Positions 6,830 through 14,372 of a stretch of 19,745 nucleotides of DNA are shown here, piece after piece. The DNA is taken from the NCBI GenBank assembly GCA_036260395.1, contig DASZZY010000087.1, forward strand, positions 1 to 19,745, written 5' to 3'. The notes below the pieces were generated by a model. That model saw only the letters and a program-made list of their open reading frames with translations. It searched no databases and was not told the origin of the DNA. Both the position numbers and the translations under genes were made by a program. Numbering within the stretch: the first letter of the stretch is position 1; each line of letters begins with the position of its first letter. The stretch comes from DASZZY01 sp036260395. GTDB lineage: Bacteria > Actinomycetota > UBA4738 > CALAEC01.

Positions 6830-7738
6830 ATGCAGAAGATCACGCCACACCTGTGGTTCGATAGGGAGGCCGTAGAGGCGGCGGGGTTCTACGCCTCCAC
6901 CTTCCCGGAGTCCCGGGTCACCAACGTGACCAGGATCTACGACACGCCGTCGGGAGACACGGACATCGTCTCGTTCGAGCTGTTCGGGCAGCCATTCATG
7001 GCGATCAGCGCGGGTCCGCTGTTCAAGTTTACTCCGGCGGTCTCGTTCCTGGTCTCCTGCGCGACGGAGGAGGAGGTGGACGGGCTCTGGGCTCGGCTCT
7101 CCGAGGGTGGCACGGCGCTCATGCCCCTCGACTCCTACCCGTTCAGCGAACGCTACGGCTGGACGGAGGACAGGTACGGCCTCTCGTGGCAGGTCATGCT
7201 CGCGGGGGAGCAGCAGAGAGGACCACGCATCACGCCAACGCTGATGTTCGTGGGTGAGGTGTGCGGCAAGGCGGAGGAGGCCATCGACCACTACACGTCG
7301 GTGTTCCCGGACTCGAAGGTCGGCCCCATCCTCCGGCACGGCAGGGACGACCAGCCCGATGAGGAAGGTACGATCAAGCACGCCAGCTTCGCGCTGGCGG
7401 GCCAGCCGTTCGCCGCGATGGACAGCGCGCGCGACCACGACTTCGGCTTCAACGAGGCCATCTCTTTCCTCGTGAGCTGCGAGAGCCAGGAGGAGATCGA
7501 TCACTACTGGGACAGCCTCTCCGCCGTTCCCGAGGCCGAGCAGTGCGGCTGGCTGAAGGACGGGTACGGCCTGTCGTGGCAGGTGGTCCCCGCGGCCATG
7601 GATGAGATGCTGCGCACCGGGACGAAGGAACAGGTCGCCCGGGTCACCGAGGCGTTCCTGGAGATGAAGAAGTTCGACCTTGCGGAGCTACGGAGCGCGT
7701 ACGCTGGATCGGAAGCACACCTGGGAGGTGGGGGATGA
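6830..7738 (+). CDS. Tandem VOC-superfamily protein (PhnB / 3-demethylubiquinone methyltransferase-like domain, two copies)
   Basis: 302 residues. ATG 6830 is chosen over ATG 6812 because AGGGAGG sits 5-6 nt upstream. Two homologous halves are evident: TPHLWFDREAVEAAGFYAST...YGLSWQVM (about 4-127) and TPTLMFVGEVCGKAEEAIDHY...YGLSWQVV (about 134-256), each with the W(L/T)xDxYGLSWQV end typical of the PF06983 group. A helical tail follows. VOC proteins use paired beta-alpha-beta-beta-beta modules to bind metals or small molecules; the substrate of this group is mostly unknown. Its stop overlaps the next VOC gene by 4 nt (ATGA), so the two are probably cotranscribed. Confidence 0.88.
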   Translation: MQKITPHLWFDREAVEAAGFYASTFPESRVTNVTRIYDTPSGDTDIVSFELFGQPFMAISAGPLFKFTPAVSFLVSCATEEEVDGLWARLSEGGTALMPLDSYPFSERYGWTEDRYGLSWQVMLAGEQQRGPRITPTLMFVGEVCGKAEEAIDHYTSVFPDSKVGPILRHGRDDQPDEEGTIKHASFALAGQPFAAMDSARDHDFGFNEAISFLVSCESQEEIDHYWDSLSAVPEAEQCGWLKDGYGLSWQVVPAAMDEMLRTGTKEQVARVTEAFLEMKKFDLAELRSAYAGSEAHLGGGG

Positions 7739-8168
7739 CCCGACTCCACCCGTATCTCAATTCCGCCGGCGATGCCGAAAAGGCATTCAACTTCTACAGA
7801 TCCGTGTTCGGTGGTGAGTTCTCCTCGGTGGTCCGCTTCAAGGACCTCCCGATCGAGGCGTGAGCATCCCGGAGGCGGACCAGGACAAGATCATGCACAT
7901 CGCCCTGCCGATCGGGGAAGGCGACCTGCTGATGGCCAGCGACACACTGCAGTCGCTGGGGCGCGAGCTGGTGCAGGGCAACAACGCGTGCGTCTCGGTC
8001 CAGCCGCCGAGCCAGGAGGAGGCGAACAGGATCTTCCACGCGCTCTCGGAGGGGGCTGACATCGAGATGCCCATCGCCGACCAGCCGTGGGGTGACTACT
8101 ACGGAGCCTTGAAGGACAGGTTCGGGGTCATGTGGATGGTGAACTACAGCCCGCCTGGAGACGACTGA
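7735..8168 (+). pseudogene. VOC/PhnB-like gene interrupted by a single-base frameshift
   Basis: ATG 7735 (overlapping the previous stop as ATGA, with GGGAGG upstream) encodes MTRLHPYLNSAGDAEKAFNF and on to KDLPIEA, then TGA at 7861-7863. The family continues in the next frame from VSIPEADQDKIMHIALPIGE through the conserved DQPWGDYYGALKDRFGVMW to TGA at 8166-8168. Restoring one G near 7857-7860 gives an uninterrupted protein of about 144 residues of the usual PhnB-like length. So one base is missing relative to the ancestral frame. It is either a recent pseudogene or a sequencing or assembly indel; everything else in both parts looks well conserved, which favours a recent event or an error. 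Confidence 0.85.
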
Positions 8169-8221
8169 ACGATCGGTCCGTGGCCGACGGCCGCGGCCGG
8201 AGAGCGGAGGAGGGGACGCAG

Positions 8222-8518
8222 GTGGGCAGCGGGGTAGGGGAACGGGGGCAGCTGAACGAGCGTTTCAAGGCAACCCTGCGGAAGGCTGACGCGCCGGGAG
8301 GCTGGACCTACGTGATGTGGCCGGATTCGGCGGCCTACTTCGGGACCCGCGGCCTCGTGAAGGTCCGTGGAACCATCGACGGCCAGCCGTTCCGCAGTTC
8401 CTTCATGCCCCTGGGCGACGGGACGCACATGCTGCCCGTAAAGACCGAACTGCGGAAGGCCATCGGCAAGGAAGCGGGTGACGCCGTTACCGTCCGACTC
8501 GAGGAGCGGTTGGGCTAG
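8222..8518 (+). CDS. DUF1905-family protein
   Basis: 98 residues. The GTG start at 8222 has GGAGGAGGGG about 8 nt upstream; longer in-frame extensions lack this. The core LNERFKATLRKADAPGGWTY...GTRGLVKVRGTIDGQPFRSSFMP...GTHMLPVKTELRKAIGKEAGDAV is a complete DUF1905 beta-barrel-like domain, a small cytosolic family of unknown function that often neighbours YdeI/DUF1801-type genes. It follows the VOC pair by 53 nt on the same strand and could share its transcript. Confidence 0.82.
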   Translation: MGSGVGERGQLNERFKATLRKADAPGGWTYVMWPDSAAYFGTRGLVKVRGTIDGQPFRSSFMPLGDGTHMLPVKTELRKAIGKEAGDAVTVRLEERLG

Positions 8519-8588
8519 GGGCGGTACGCCATTCGAGGAGTCGTCTCAACCGGCTCGGGGAGACCGCTTGGTGTGACGCGCCGACGTT

Positions 8589-8614
8589 GTTTCGGCGGCC
8601 TCGGCGCCGGGTAG
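8589..8614 (+). promoter_or_regulatory. SigB/SigF-type stress promoter candidate for the six-TM protein at 8656
   Basis: GTTT (8589-8592), 16 nt, then GGGTAG (8609-8614). A start site near 8620 would give a leader of about 36 nt containing GAGGTG 6 nt before ATG 8656. The same architecture occurs upstream of the CsbD and dodecin-like genes. Confidence 0.55.
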
Positions 8615-8655
8615 GCGACGAGAGAAAGCGAGTGGAAATCCCTGAGGTGATTCTG

Positions 8656-9414
8656 ATGTCCGAGCATGTCCGAGCACGGTCGCGGATCGAAACGGTTGGA
8701 CAGAGAGAGCGCTGGATCGTCCTTGCGAGCGGGATATCCACGCTGTTCTTCATGGGCCTCGCCTTCCTCTTCGCGAACGTGCTGCCAGCCGACGGATTTC
8801 CCTCGGTCACCGAGGGCTATCCCTCTCCCTTCGGGCCCGCCGCGGAGATCGAGCGGTTCTTCGCCGAGAACCGTGAGGAGGTACGGGCGCTCAGCGCGAC
8901 GCTTGCGCTGATGGCCCTGTCCCTGCTCGTCTTCTCTGCCTCGATCGTGAGGGCGCTGAGAGAGGTGGTTTCCGGGCGAGGCCTTGCGCTCACGGTGGCG
9001 CTGGGAGGCGGCGTGTTGGCGAGCGCCTTCGTGATGATGTCGGCGATCCTGACGTGGACCCTCCCTCGGCCGCAGATGCTCGGAGAGACCGCGGTGCTGC
9101 GAGCCGTCCACGACCTGACGTACCTGGCGGGTGGCCCCGCACATGTCCTCTTCGTCTCGGTGTTCCTGGGGGCAGCATCCGTCGCCATGCTGCCGACGCC
9201 GACCGTGCCGCGATGGGTGATCTGGGTGGGGATCGCTGGAGCGGCCCTCTCGGTGTTCGCCGTCGTGGCGATGTTCTGGCAGCCCGCGACCTACATCCTG
9301 CCGGCCTCCCGGGTCTTCCTGGGCGCGTGGATCCTCGGCCTGTGCCTGACCATGGTCGAGGCTCGGCTTGCCCGGGCGTTCCGCCGGCGTGAAGCAGCGC
9401 CCCAGCCGGGATGA
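8656..9414 (+). CDS. Six-TM integral membrane protein of unknown function
   Basis: 252 residues from ATG 8656, preceded by GAGGTG at 6 nt. The promoter-like element at 8589-8614 rules against the longer in-frame TTG start at 8587. Hydrophobic segments lie at about 20-43, 79-101, 110-134, 158-179, 186-208 and 212-236. A soluble loop at 44-78 (PAAEIERFFAENREEVRALS) between TM1 and TM2 resembles loops of uncharacterised actinobacterial membrane proteins in which this segment precedes a long helix. No catalytic motif is visible. The next gene, also a membrane protein, begins about 60 nt downstream and may be cotranscribed. Confidence 0.72.
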   Translation: MSEHVRARSRIETVGQRERWIVLASGISTLFFMGLAFLFANVLPADGFPSVTEGYPSPFGPAAEIERFFAENREEVRALSATLALMALSLLVFSASIVRALREVVSGRGLALTVALGGGVLASAFVMMSAILTWTLPRPQMLGETAVLRAVHDLTYLAGGPAHVLFVSVFLGAASVAMLPTPTVPRWVIWVGIAGAALSVFAVVAMFWQPATYILPASRVFLGAWILGLCLTMVEARLARAFRRREAAPQPG

Positions 9415-9478
9415 CCCTGTACCGGGGCTCCTGATGGGCGAAAGGAGCAACGTCACTCACGCTGAAGAGGTGATCGAC

Positions 9479-10315
9479 ATGGTTGAGGGCATCGACGCCC
9501 GGAGAGCGGTCGCCCGGTGGCGGATCCTTCTCTTCAGGATCGTCACCGCCGCGGTGGCCTTCTTCTTCCTGGCGAACATCGGCAACGCCCTGGCCCCCTG
9601 GCTGCCCGAGGGCCCACCCTTCCTGGGCGAGCTGCGCTTCCCGGAGACGCACCGGTGGCACGGCGCCCTGCCGGGCACCGTCAGGGGGCTGGTCGTGACC
9701 GGCGCCCTCGTGGCCCTTCTGTGGACGCCGCGGGCCAACGTCCTGCTCGTCCAGTGGCTCGCCGTGTCGCTGATCGTGGGACTCCCTATCATCGTGCCGT
9801 TCGCCGGGCTCCCGGCTCTGGTGTTCGTCGGGTTGCCCGCTCTCCTCGTCGTGGTGACCTACCCGTGGCCGAGGGCCCTCCTCGACGTCTCGACCGACCG
9901 GCTCAGCCCGGTCCTGCTGGTGCTGGCCGCCGCCGCGACGGCCCTCCTCGCCCCCATCATGTGGCGGGAGTTCGGCTGGCAGGTTGCCGGTGTGGGCGGC
10001 GAGCACGCGGCGACGAGCCATTGGGCCAGCGACGTGCAGCACGCCGCCATGCTGCTCCTAGGGGCGTGGCTCGCTGGAACGCTTCGGCCGGGGTGGCGGC
10101 CCCTGGCCGTCCTGCTCGGTGCGGCGTTCCTCTACCTCGGCGTGGTTGCGGTGGCCCAGCCGAACCAGGCCGGAAGCTGGGGGACGAGCGGCGGGATCCT
10201 GTCCATCATCGGCGGCGTCGCCTTCGTCGCCGCCACGATCCGAGAGTCCGGGGGCCGTCCGCGACCCACGGCGCAGCGAGAAGCTGCTCCTGTGGAGGAA
10301 AGGAGAGCAGGATGA
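9479..10315 (+). CDS. Eight-TM integral membrane protein of unknown function
   Basis: 278 residues from ATG 9479, chosen because AGAGGTG lies about 6 nt upstream; an in-frame ATG at 9434 is possible. Hydrophobic segments are seen at about 17-36, 66-83, 87-109, 112-128, 142-163, 185-201, 207-226 and 237-254. A non-hydrophobic loop at 166-184 holds His176 and His181 (GGEHAATSHWASDVQH). The C-terminal 25 residues are charged. I recognise no family. The stop overlaps a 20-codon open frame (ATGA at 10312-10315). Confidence 0.68.
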   Translation: MVEGIDARRAVARWRILLFRIVTAAVAFFFLANIGNALAPWLPEGPPFLGELRFPETHRWHGALPGTVRGLVVTGALVALLWTPRANVLLVQWLAVSLIVGLPIIVPFAGLPALVFVGLPALLVVVTYPWPRALLDVSTDRLSPVLLVLAAAATALLAPIMWREFGWQVAGVGGEHAATSHWASDVQHAAMLLLGAWLAGTLRPGWRPLAVLLGAAFLYLGVVAVAQPNQAGSWGTSGGILSIIGGVAFVAATIRESGGRPRPTAQREAAPVEERRAG

Positions 10316-10374
10316 CTCCGGGGGACAGTCGAAACAAGCGAGAGGCGGATCACCGGCATGGTCACAGGAGGTGA
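10312..10374 (+). CDS. Possible 20-codon small ORF coupled to the upstream membrane gene
   Basis: ATG 10312 overlaps the preceding stop as ATGA and has a strong AAAGGAGAGCAGG site upstream. It encodes a highly charged His/Arg/Asp-rich 20-residue peptide ending at TGA 10372, within an AGGAGGTGA ribosome-site-like motif (10366-10374). It could be a leader that couples translation to the next membrane gene, or a chance frame. Confidence 0.3.
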   Translation: MTPGDSRNKREADHRHGHRR

Positions 10375-10389
10375 CGCGATAGGGCCCCC

Positions 10390-10908
10390 ATGACCGGTAG
10401 GGTGGCCCTCGGCCCTTGCGCCACGGTGCGGACGTACAAGCAGAAGGACGCACGGACCGTGCGGACGCGATCCGAGCAGCTCCGGCTCCCGCGCTTCATC
10501 GCGCGCGGAGGGCCGGTTGGGTGGCTGTCCGCCGCGGGTGCGGGCGTGGTCCTCGCTGGCGTGACCCTCGTCATCCCGAGCCTGTTATCGGATCGGGCGG
10601 CCTTCGGATTCCTCGCCATCCTCTTGGGCATGATCGCCGCCGTCTATCTGGGGTTCGCGCTGCAGGATGGGCGGAGACGCGCCTTCGTCGTGGAGTACGG
10701 AGGGATGGTTCTGTTTGCGGGAGCGGCCACCGTGGCTCTCGTCGTCCAAGGGGGGATCGTCCTGGCGCTGGGCTACTTCGGGCACGGTCTATGGGACGCG
10801 ATCCATCACCGCCGTGGCCTCGACACCGTCATGCCCTGGTGGTACGTGCCCCTCTGCCTCGGATACGACGCGCTGATCGGAGCCTACGTTCTGCTGCGAC
10901 TGGCGTGA
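10390..10908 (+). CDS. Four-TM membrane protein, resembling DUF6010-type proteins
   Basis: 172 residues from ATG 10390. TM segments at about 43-63, 71-91, 105-130 and 150-170. A motif GYFGHGLWDAIHHRRG (128-143) followed by MPWWYVPLCLGYDALIGAY recalls small actinobacterial membrane proteins with an HGxWDxxHH signature (DUF6010-like); this is a weak resemblance by eye. The start is uncertain: AGGAGG at 10366-10371 is 18 nt from ATG 10390, too far for an ideal site, and GTG at 10402, 10426 or 10459 would remove the uncharacteristic first 24 residues. Confidence 0.65.
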   Translation: MTGRVALGPCATVRTYKQKDARTVRTRSEQLRLPRFIARGGPVGWLSAAGAGVVLAGVTLVIPSLLSDRAAFGFLAILLGMIAAVYLGFALQDGRRRAFVVEYGGMVLFAGAATVALVVQGGIVLALGYFGHGLWDAIHHRRGLDTVMPWWYVPLCLGYDALIGAYVLLRLA

Positions 10909-11042
10909 CGGCCTCGCCTCCTCGATCTGTCCTCTTGTCCGCCATCGTTCCCGGTCCTACCATCGAGCGGAGCGAGCCGGCCATCGCTGCGGCCGGTCGC
11001 GTCGAGCGGCGCCTCGCCAGGGGCGTCGGGGAGGGAGGGAGC

Positions 11043-11591
11043 ATGGAGCGTTTCGAGAAGGTCGCCTGGTTCCGCAACGCGGCCGACACCGGCGTCATGG
11101 GCACCCTCGTCGCGGACGGCGGATCCCTTCGGTTCGAGTCGAAGAAGGGCGTCCTGCTGATGTCGACGGTCCGCGGCATCACGCTGTCGCGGAGGGGCCG
11201 GCTCGCGGTGGAGTACGAGGAGGGCGGAAGCTACGGCACGGCGGAGTTCGCCGACAACAGCCGGGGCAAGTTCCGGTGGAAGGGCGCCACGCGCGACCTG
11301 GAATCGAAGCTCCGGAGCGTGCTCTCACTTGCGCCGATGACCGCCGAGGACCAGACCCGCCTCGACGCGATGCGCGCGGAGGTCAAGGTCAAGGCCGGCA
11401 AGCAAGGGCGCCTGCAGATGGCGATCGGCGCGCTGGCCGCCGTCGCGGGACTGGTCGTCACGATCTGGACGTATACCGGCGCCTCGTCCAGCCCCACGGG
11501 CGGCACGTACTTCGTCGCCTACGGGCCCGTCATCTTCGGGGCCTTCCTGTTCGTCCAGGGGCTGGCGGCGTCCCGCGCGTCCCGCCGCTAG
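11043..11591 (+). CDS. Unknown protein with beta-rich N-terminal domain and two C-terminal TM helices
   Basis: 182 residues; ATG 11043 is preceded by GGGAGGGAG, which decides the start against a much longer frame. Residues 1-95 look like a small beta domain (GTLVADGGSLRFESKKGVLLMSTVRGITLSRRGRLAVEYEE), of the kind seen in PH/GRAM-like regulatory domains, though I cannot assign it. Residues 96-120 are helical and charged. TM helices at about 125-143 and 156-176 are joined by a short Ser/Gly/Thr loop. Function unknown. Confidence 0.65.
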   Translation: MERFEKVAWFRNAADTGVMGTLVADGGSLRFESKKGVLLMSTVRGITLSRRGRLAVEYEEGGSYGTAEFADNSRGKFRWKGATRDLESKLRSVLSLAPMTAEDQTRLDAMRAEVKVKAGKQGRLQMAIGALAAVAGLVVTIWTYTGASSSPTGGTYFVAYGPVIFGAFLFVQGLAASRASRR

Positions 11592-11604
11592 GCGAGATCG
11601 GCCG

Positions 11605-12114
11605 GTGGGCGGCGAACCCCCGGGCTGGACCCCGCGCCCCTCGAGGGCCGCGAGCATCGGGCCGGCCAGGTGGAAGCCGTGGGCGGCGCTCGGATGCGGC
11701 GTCGCCGGCGGCTTCTTCATCGGCGTGCTCGCCTCGGGGTCCGCCGGCAACAACTTCGTCGAGATCCTGTTGACGCTCCCGCTCCTGCTCGGGGGATGCG
11801 CCGCGTTCCTCCTCAACATGGGCGGGGCGGCCGACGTCCCCGTGCTCCCGCGGCTGGTGCTGTTCCCGCTGGCGGTGTCCGCTGGCTTCCGTGTCGGCGG
11901 CGCGCTGAGCTACGAGGTGGCCGGCCCACCGCCACAGGACCTCGGCAAGGCGGCCTCGTCTCCGGAGGGGATCTCGGCGGCCATCCTCCTGGGCCTCAGC
12001 ATCGCTGTAGCCCTTTATCTCTCGCTCCGTCCCACGCGCGGGCGCCGCGCCGATCCGACGCGGGCGACTACGAGGGCGACGCCACCTTCCAGAGGTAGCC
12101 GTCGGGGTCGCTGA
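11605..12114 (+). CDS. Four-TM membrane protein of unknown function
   Basis: 169 residues from GTG 11605, 13 nt after the previous gene; the ribosome site is weak (GGCGAG). TM segments at about 27-44, 51-71, 80-101 and 123-141. The last 25 residues are Arg/Thr/Pro-rich, and the final 15 codons read antisense through the 3' end of the convergent VOC gene (47-nt overlap, 12068-12114), so the original stop may have been lost. No family recognised. Confidence 0.58.
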   Translation: MGGEPPGWTPRPSRAASIGPARWKPWAALGCGVAGGFFIGVLASGSAGNNFVEILLTLPLLLGGCAAFLLNMGGAADVPVLPRLVLFPLAVSAGFRVGGALSYEVAGPPPQDLGKAASSPEGISAAILLGLSIAVALYLSLRPTRGRRADPTRATTRATPPSRGSRRGR

Positions 12115-12456
12115 AGTAGCCGAAGTACCCGCCCCACGAGGCGGCCGCCGGTTGCTTCACGATGCCGCCGCCAGCCGCCACGGCCCTGGCGATGACGTCG
12201 TCCACGGCGCCCTCGACGCGACCATGAACTGGAAGGAGACCCCTCGGAACCCGGAGCCTACCGACGAAACACCGGCGTCGTCGGCCGCCGCCTCCCATTC
12301 GTACAGCGCCAGCGACGACGATCCGTCCCCCAGGTCGAACGACGCGAACGTGGGGTCGTCCTGATCCATCCGGCAGCGCAGGCCCTCGCCGTAGAAGCGC
12401 TTCGACCGGGCCAGATCCTCGACGCCGATCATGATGGCGGTCACCTGCAGCGGAAT
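12068..12456 (-). pseudogene. Glyoxalase/VOC family gene interrupted by a frameshift
   Basis: The first part encodes TAIMIGVEDLARSKRFYGEG...SSSLALYEWEAAADDAG...GFRGVSFQFMVAS, the N-terminal VOC half. The second part, in another frame, encodes EGAVDDVIARAVAAGG and then AASWGGYFGYFSDPDGYLWKVA, the conserved C-terminal VOC signature. One base is missing near 12210-12222; restoring it yields a single VOC domain of about 125-130 residues. The best ribosome site (AAAGGAG) precedes an ATT codon at 12456 in the frame IPLQVTAIM, where relatives I remember start with MPLQVTAIM; GTG 12444 is the conventional alternative. So both the start and the frame look altered, either by mutation or by sequencing error. 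Confidence 0.8.
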
Positions 12457-12613
12457 GGGCGCTCCTTTCGGGCTCCCGGCACGAAGGCCGGACGCTCAGT
12501 ATGACGGCGCAGGCGCTCGGTCCTCATCGGAGCCGGCAGCTCGTGGCGATGAGTTCGCCATCGACGCCAGGTCTGATAGACCGAAGGCCATCAGCCGGGA
12601 AGGAGGGCGGGCG

Positions 12614-13273
12614 ATGAGGAGGGTCGTGGTGCAGACGTTCCTGTCCCTCGATGGTGTCATGCAGGCGCCTGGAGGACCGGAAGAGGACCCCAGCGGGGGA
12701 TTCGAGCTGGGCGGGTGGTCGGTCAACTTCTGGGACGACGCGATGGGCCAGCGCATGGACGAGGCACTGGGCCGTCCGTTCGACCTGCTGCTCGGCCGGA
12801 GGACGTACGACATCTTCGCAGCTCATTGGCCGCACGTCACCGACGATCCGGCGGCCGACGCGCTGAACCGGGCGACGAAGTACGTGGCCTCCAGGTCGCA
12901 GCGACAGCTCGGATGGGCCAACTCGGTCCTCCTCCGCGGGGACGTCGGGCAAGAGGTCACCCGTCTCAAGGAGGGGTCCGGCCCGGAGATCCAGGTGCAC
13001 GGCAGCGGCCAGCTGATCCAGACGCTGATGGAACACGATCTGGTCGACGAGTACCGGCTGTGGGTCTTCCCGGTGCTCCTCGGCCACGGGAAGCGCCTGT
13101 TCGCGGACGGGACGATCCCCCGCACGCTCAGGCTTCTGGACTCGGCGACCTCGACCACCGGCGTCGTCATGGGGATCTACGAGCGGGCCGGCACGGTCGA
13201 GGTGGGCTCGTTCGCGCTGGAGGGGCCGACGCCGGAGGAGATCGAGCGTCGCCGCCGGCTGGCCGAGGAGTGA
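12614..13273 (+). CDS. Dihydrofolate reductase-like (RibD C-terminal domain) protein
   Basis: 219 residues. ATG 12614 has AAGGAGG about 8 nt upstream, preferred over in-frame upstream codons. MRRVVVQTFLSLDGVMQAPGG and LLLGRRTYDIFAAHWP are the typical first strand and cofactor-site motifs of the RibD-C/DHFR-fold family; IQVHGSGQLIQTLMEHDLVDEYRLWVFPVLLGHGKRLF is its second hallmark block. Members bind NADPH, but most stand-alone homologues, such as YyaP/YwjB types, have no known substrate. The Glu/Arg tail is variable. Likely cytosolic. Confidence 0.9.
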   Translation: MRRVVVQTFLSLDGVMQAPGGPEEDPSGGFELGGWSVNFWDDAMGQRMDEALGRPFDLLLGRRTYDIFAAHWPHVTDDPAADALNRATKYVASRSQRQLGWANSVLLRGDVGQEVTRLKEGSGPEIQVHGSGQLIQTLMEHDLVDEYRLWVFPVLLGHGKRLFADGTIPRTLRLLDSATSTTGVVMGIYERAGTVEVGSFALEGPTPEEIERRRRLAEE

Positions 13274-13375
13274 CGGGGCCCACCGGGCGACCGCGCCAAA
13301 GCCACCGATCGCCGCGTCGTAGGGTGACGGGGGCGGGCCCGTGCGGTGCGGGACGCCGTGTGCCAGGCTGCCGGC

Positions 13376-13750
13376 GTGGCTCAGAGGAGGGCGCAGGGCG
13401 GCTTCCCGAAGGCGGACCCCGAGGCGAGGGCGGCGTTCGAGACGCTGCTCCCGGACGATCCGCGGGTCCGCGTCCGCCCCATGTTCGGCAACGTGGCGGC
13501 GTTCGTGGACGGGAACATGTTCGCGGGGGTCTTCGGCGCCGACCTGTTCGTGCGGCTCGACGATGACTCGCGCGAGCAACTGATCGCCGAGGGTGGCGCG
13601 CGGTTCGAGCCCATGCCCGGCCGGCCGATGAGGGAGTACGTCACCCTCCCGCCGACCTGGCACGACGATCATCGCCGCGCGCGGGGATGGCTCGAGCGCT
13701 CGCTGGACTGGGCCCGGACGCTCCCGCCGAAGCGGACCAAGCCGAGCTAG
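13376..13750 (+). CDS. TfoX/Sxy N-terminal domain protein
   Basis: 124 residues from GTG 13376 (GTG 13346 is an in-frame alternative; neither has a strong ribosome site). RPMFGNVAAFVDGNMFAGVFG, LFVRLDDDSREQL and FEPMPGRPMREYVTLP fit the TfoX N-terminal domain (PF04993). In Haemophilus the full-length TfoX/Sxy regulates competence, but stand-alone N-terminal domains in Actinomycetota are of unknown function, so no competence role is claimed. The domain is complete. The Lys-rich tail is variable. Confidence 0.82.
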   Translation: MAQRRAQGGFPKADPEARAAFETLLPDDPRVRVRPMFGNVAAFVDGNMFAGVFGADLFVRLDDDSREQLIAEGGARFEPMPGRPMREYVTLPPTWHDDHRRARGWLERSLDWARTLPPKRTKPS

Positions 13751-13754
13751 CCGA

Positions 13755-13787
13755 TCCCGGCCGGGAACGGACCGCCCCGCCGGCCGG
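13755..13787. terminator. Possible GC-rich terminator after the TfoX-like gene
   Basis: A 12-bp perfect palindrome (TCCCGGCCGGGA, 13755-13766) is followed by a second CCGGCCGG at 13780-13787 that can pair with the first across a 15-nt loop. It starts 5 nt after the stop. There is no T tract. It could also act on msrA regulation. Confidence 0.3.
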
Positions 13788-13843
13788 TTGTATGGTGTGG
13801 AGGTCGGCGGCCGGTGCCGCCGTCACGCGATCGAGGAGGCGAC

Positions 13844-14365
13844 ATGACCGAAGAGCGGGCGACGTTCGGAGCGGGATGCTTCTGGGGCGTGGAGTACGTC
13901 TTGCGTCGCGTGCCGGGCGTCCTCGATGTCCAGGTCGGATACAGCGGTGGCCACACGCCGAACCCCACGTACGAGCAGGTGTGCTCCCACACCACCGGCC
14001 ACGCCGAGGTGGCGCAGGTCGCCTTCGACCCCGAGCGGGTCTCCTACGACCAGCTGCTCCAGGTGTTCTGGGCCATGCACGACCCCACCCAGGTCGACCG
14101 GCAGGGGCCGGACATCGGCGACCAGTACCGAAGCGCGATCTTCACCCACTCGGAGGACCAGCGGACGGCCGCGGAGGCCTCCAGGGAGGGGGCCCAGGCC
14201 CGGTTCGACCGGCCCATCGCCACGAGCATCGAGCCGCTCCGGGAGTTCTACCCGGCGGAGGGCTACCACCAGCGGTACTACGAGAAGACCGGCCACGAGC
14301 CGTACTGCCACGTCGTCCCGACCGGCGTCCTCGAGGACCTGGGGCTGATCCCCGCGGCGGGCTAG
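13844..14365 (+). CDS. msrA: Peptide-methionine (S)-S-oxide reductase MsrA
   Basis: 173 residues; ATG 13844 with GAGGAGG at 6 nt. MsrA reduces methionine-S-sulfoxide in proteins and protects from oxidative damage. The active-site motif GCFWG places the nucleophile at Cys12. VGYSGGHTPNPTYEQV and TGHAEVAQVAFDP are standard family blocks. Cys155 in EPYCHVV corresponds to the position of the resolving Cys of the M. tuberculosis-type enzyme (Cys13/Cys154), suggesting thioredoxin-type recycling. The gene converges on the zinc dehydrogenase with 7 nt between the stops. No msrB is adjacent. Confidence 0.95.
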   Translation: MTEERATFGAGCFWGVEYVLRRVPGVLDVQVGYSGGHTPNPTYEQVCSHTTGHAEVAQVAFDPERVSYDQLLQVFWAMHDPTQVDRQGPDIGDQYRSAIFTHSEDQRTAAEASREGAQARFDRPIATSIEPLREFYPAEGYHQRYYEKTGHEPYCHVVPTGVLEDLGLIPAAG

Positions 14366-14372
14366 TCCCGGT

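Noticed and set aside
8231..8240. GGGTAG near the DUF1905 start as another stress promoter
   Set aside because: No GTTT at the right distance, and it lies inside the coding sequence just after the start codon.
8587..8655. TTG start at 8587 for the six-TM protein
   Set aside because: It overlaps the GTTT promoter box, has no ribosome site, and adds an Arg-rich stretch before the natural MSEH start.
12431..12613. N-terminal extension of the DHFR-like protein
   Set aside because: The family starts at MRRVVVQTFLSLDGV and AAGGAGG marks ATG 12614; the extension runs antisense into the VOC gene start.
13376..13750. Competence regulator
   Set aside because: Only the TfoX N-terminal domain is present and no competence genes are near; such short proteins have no shown competence role in Actinomycetota.
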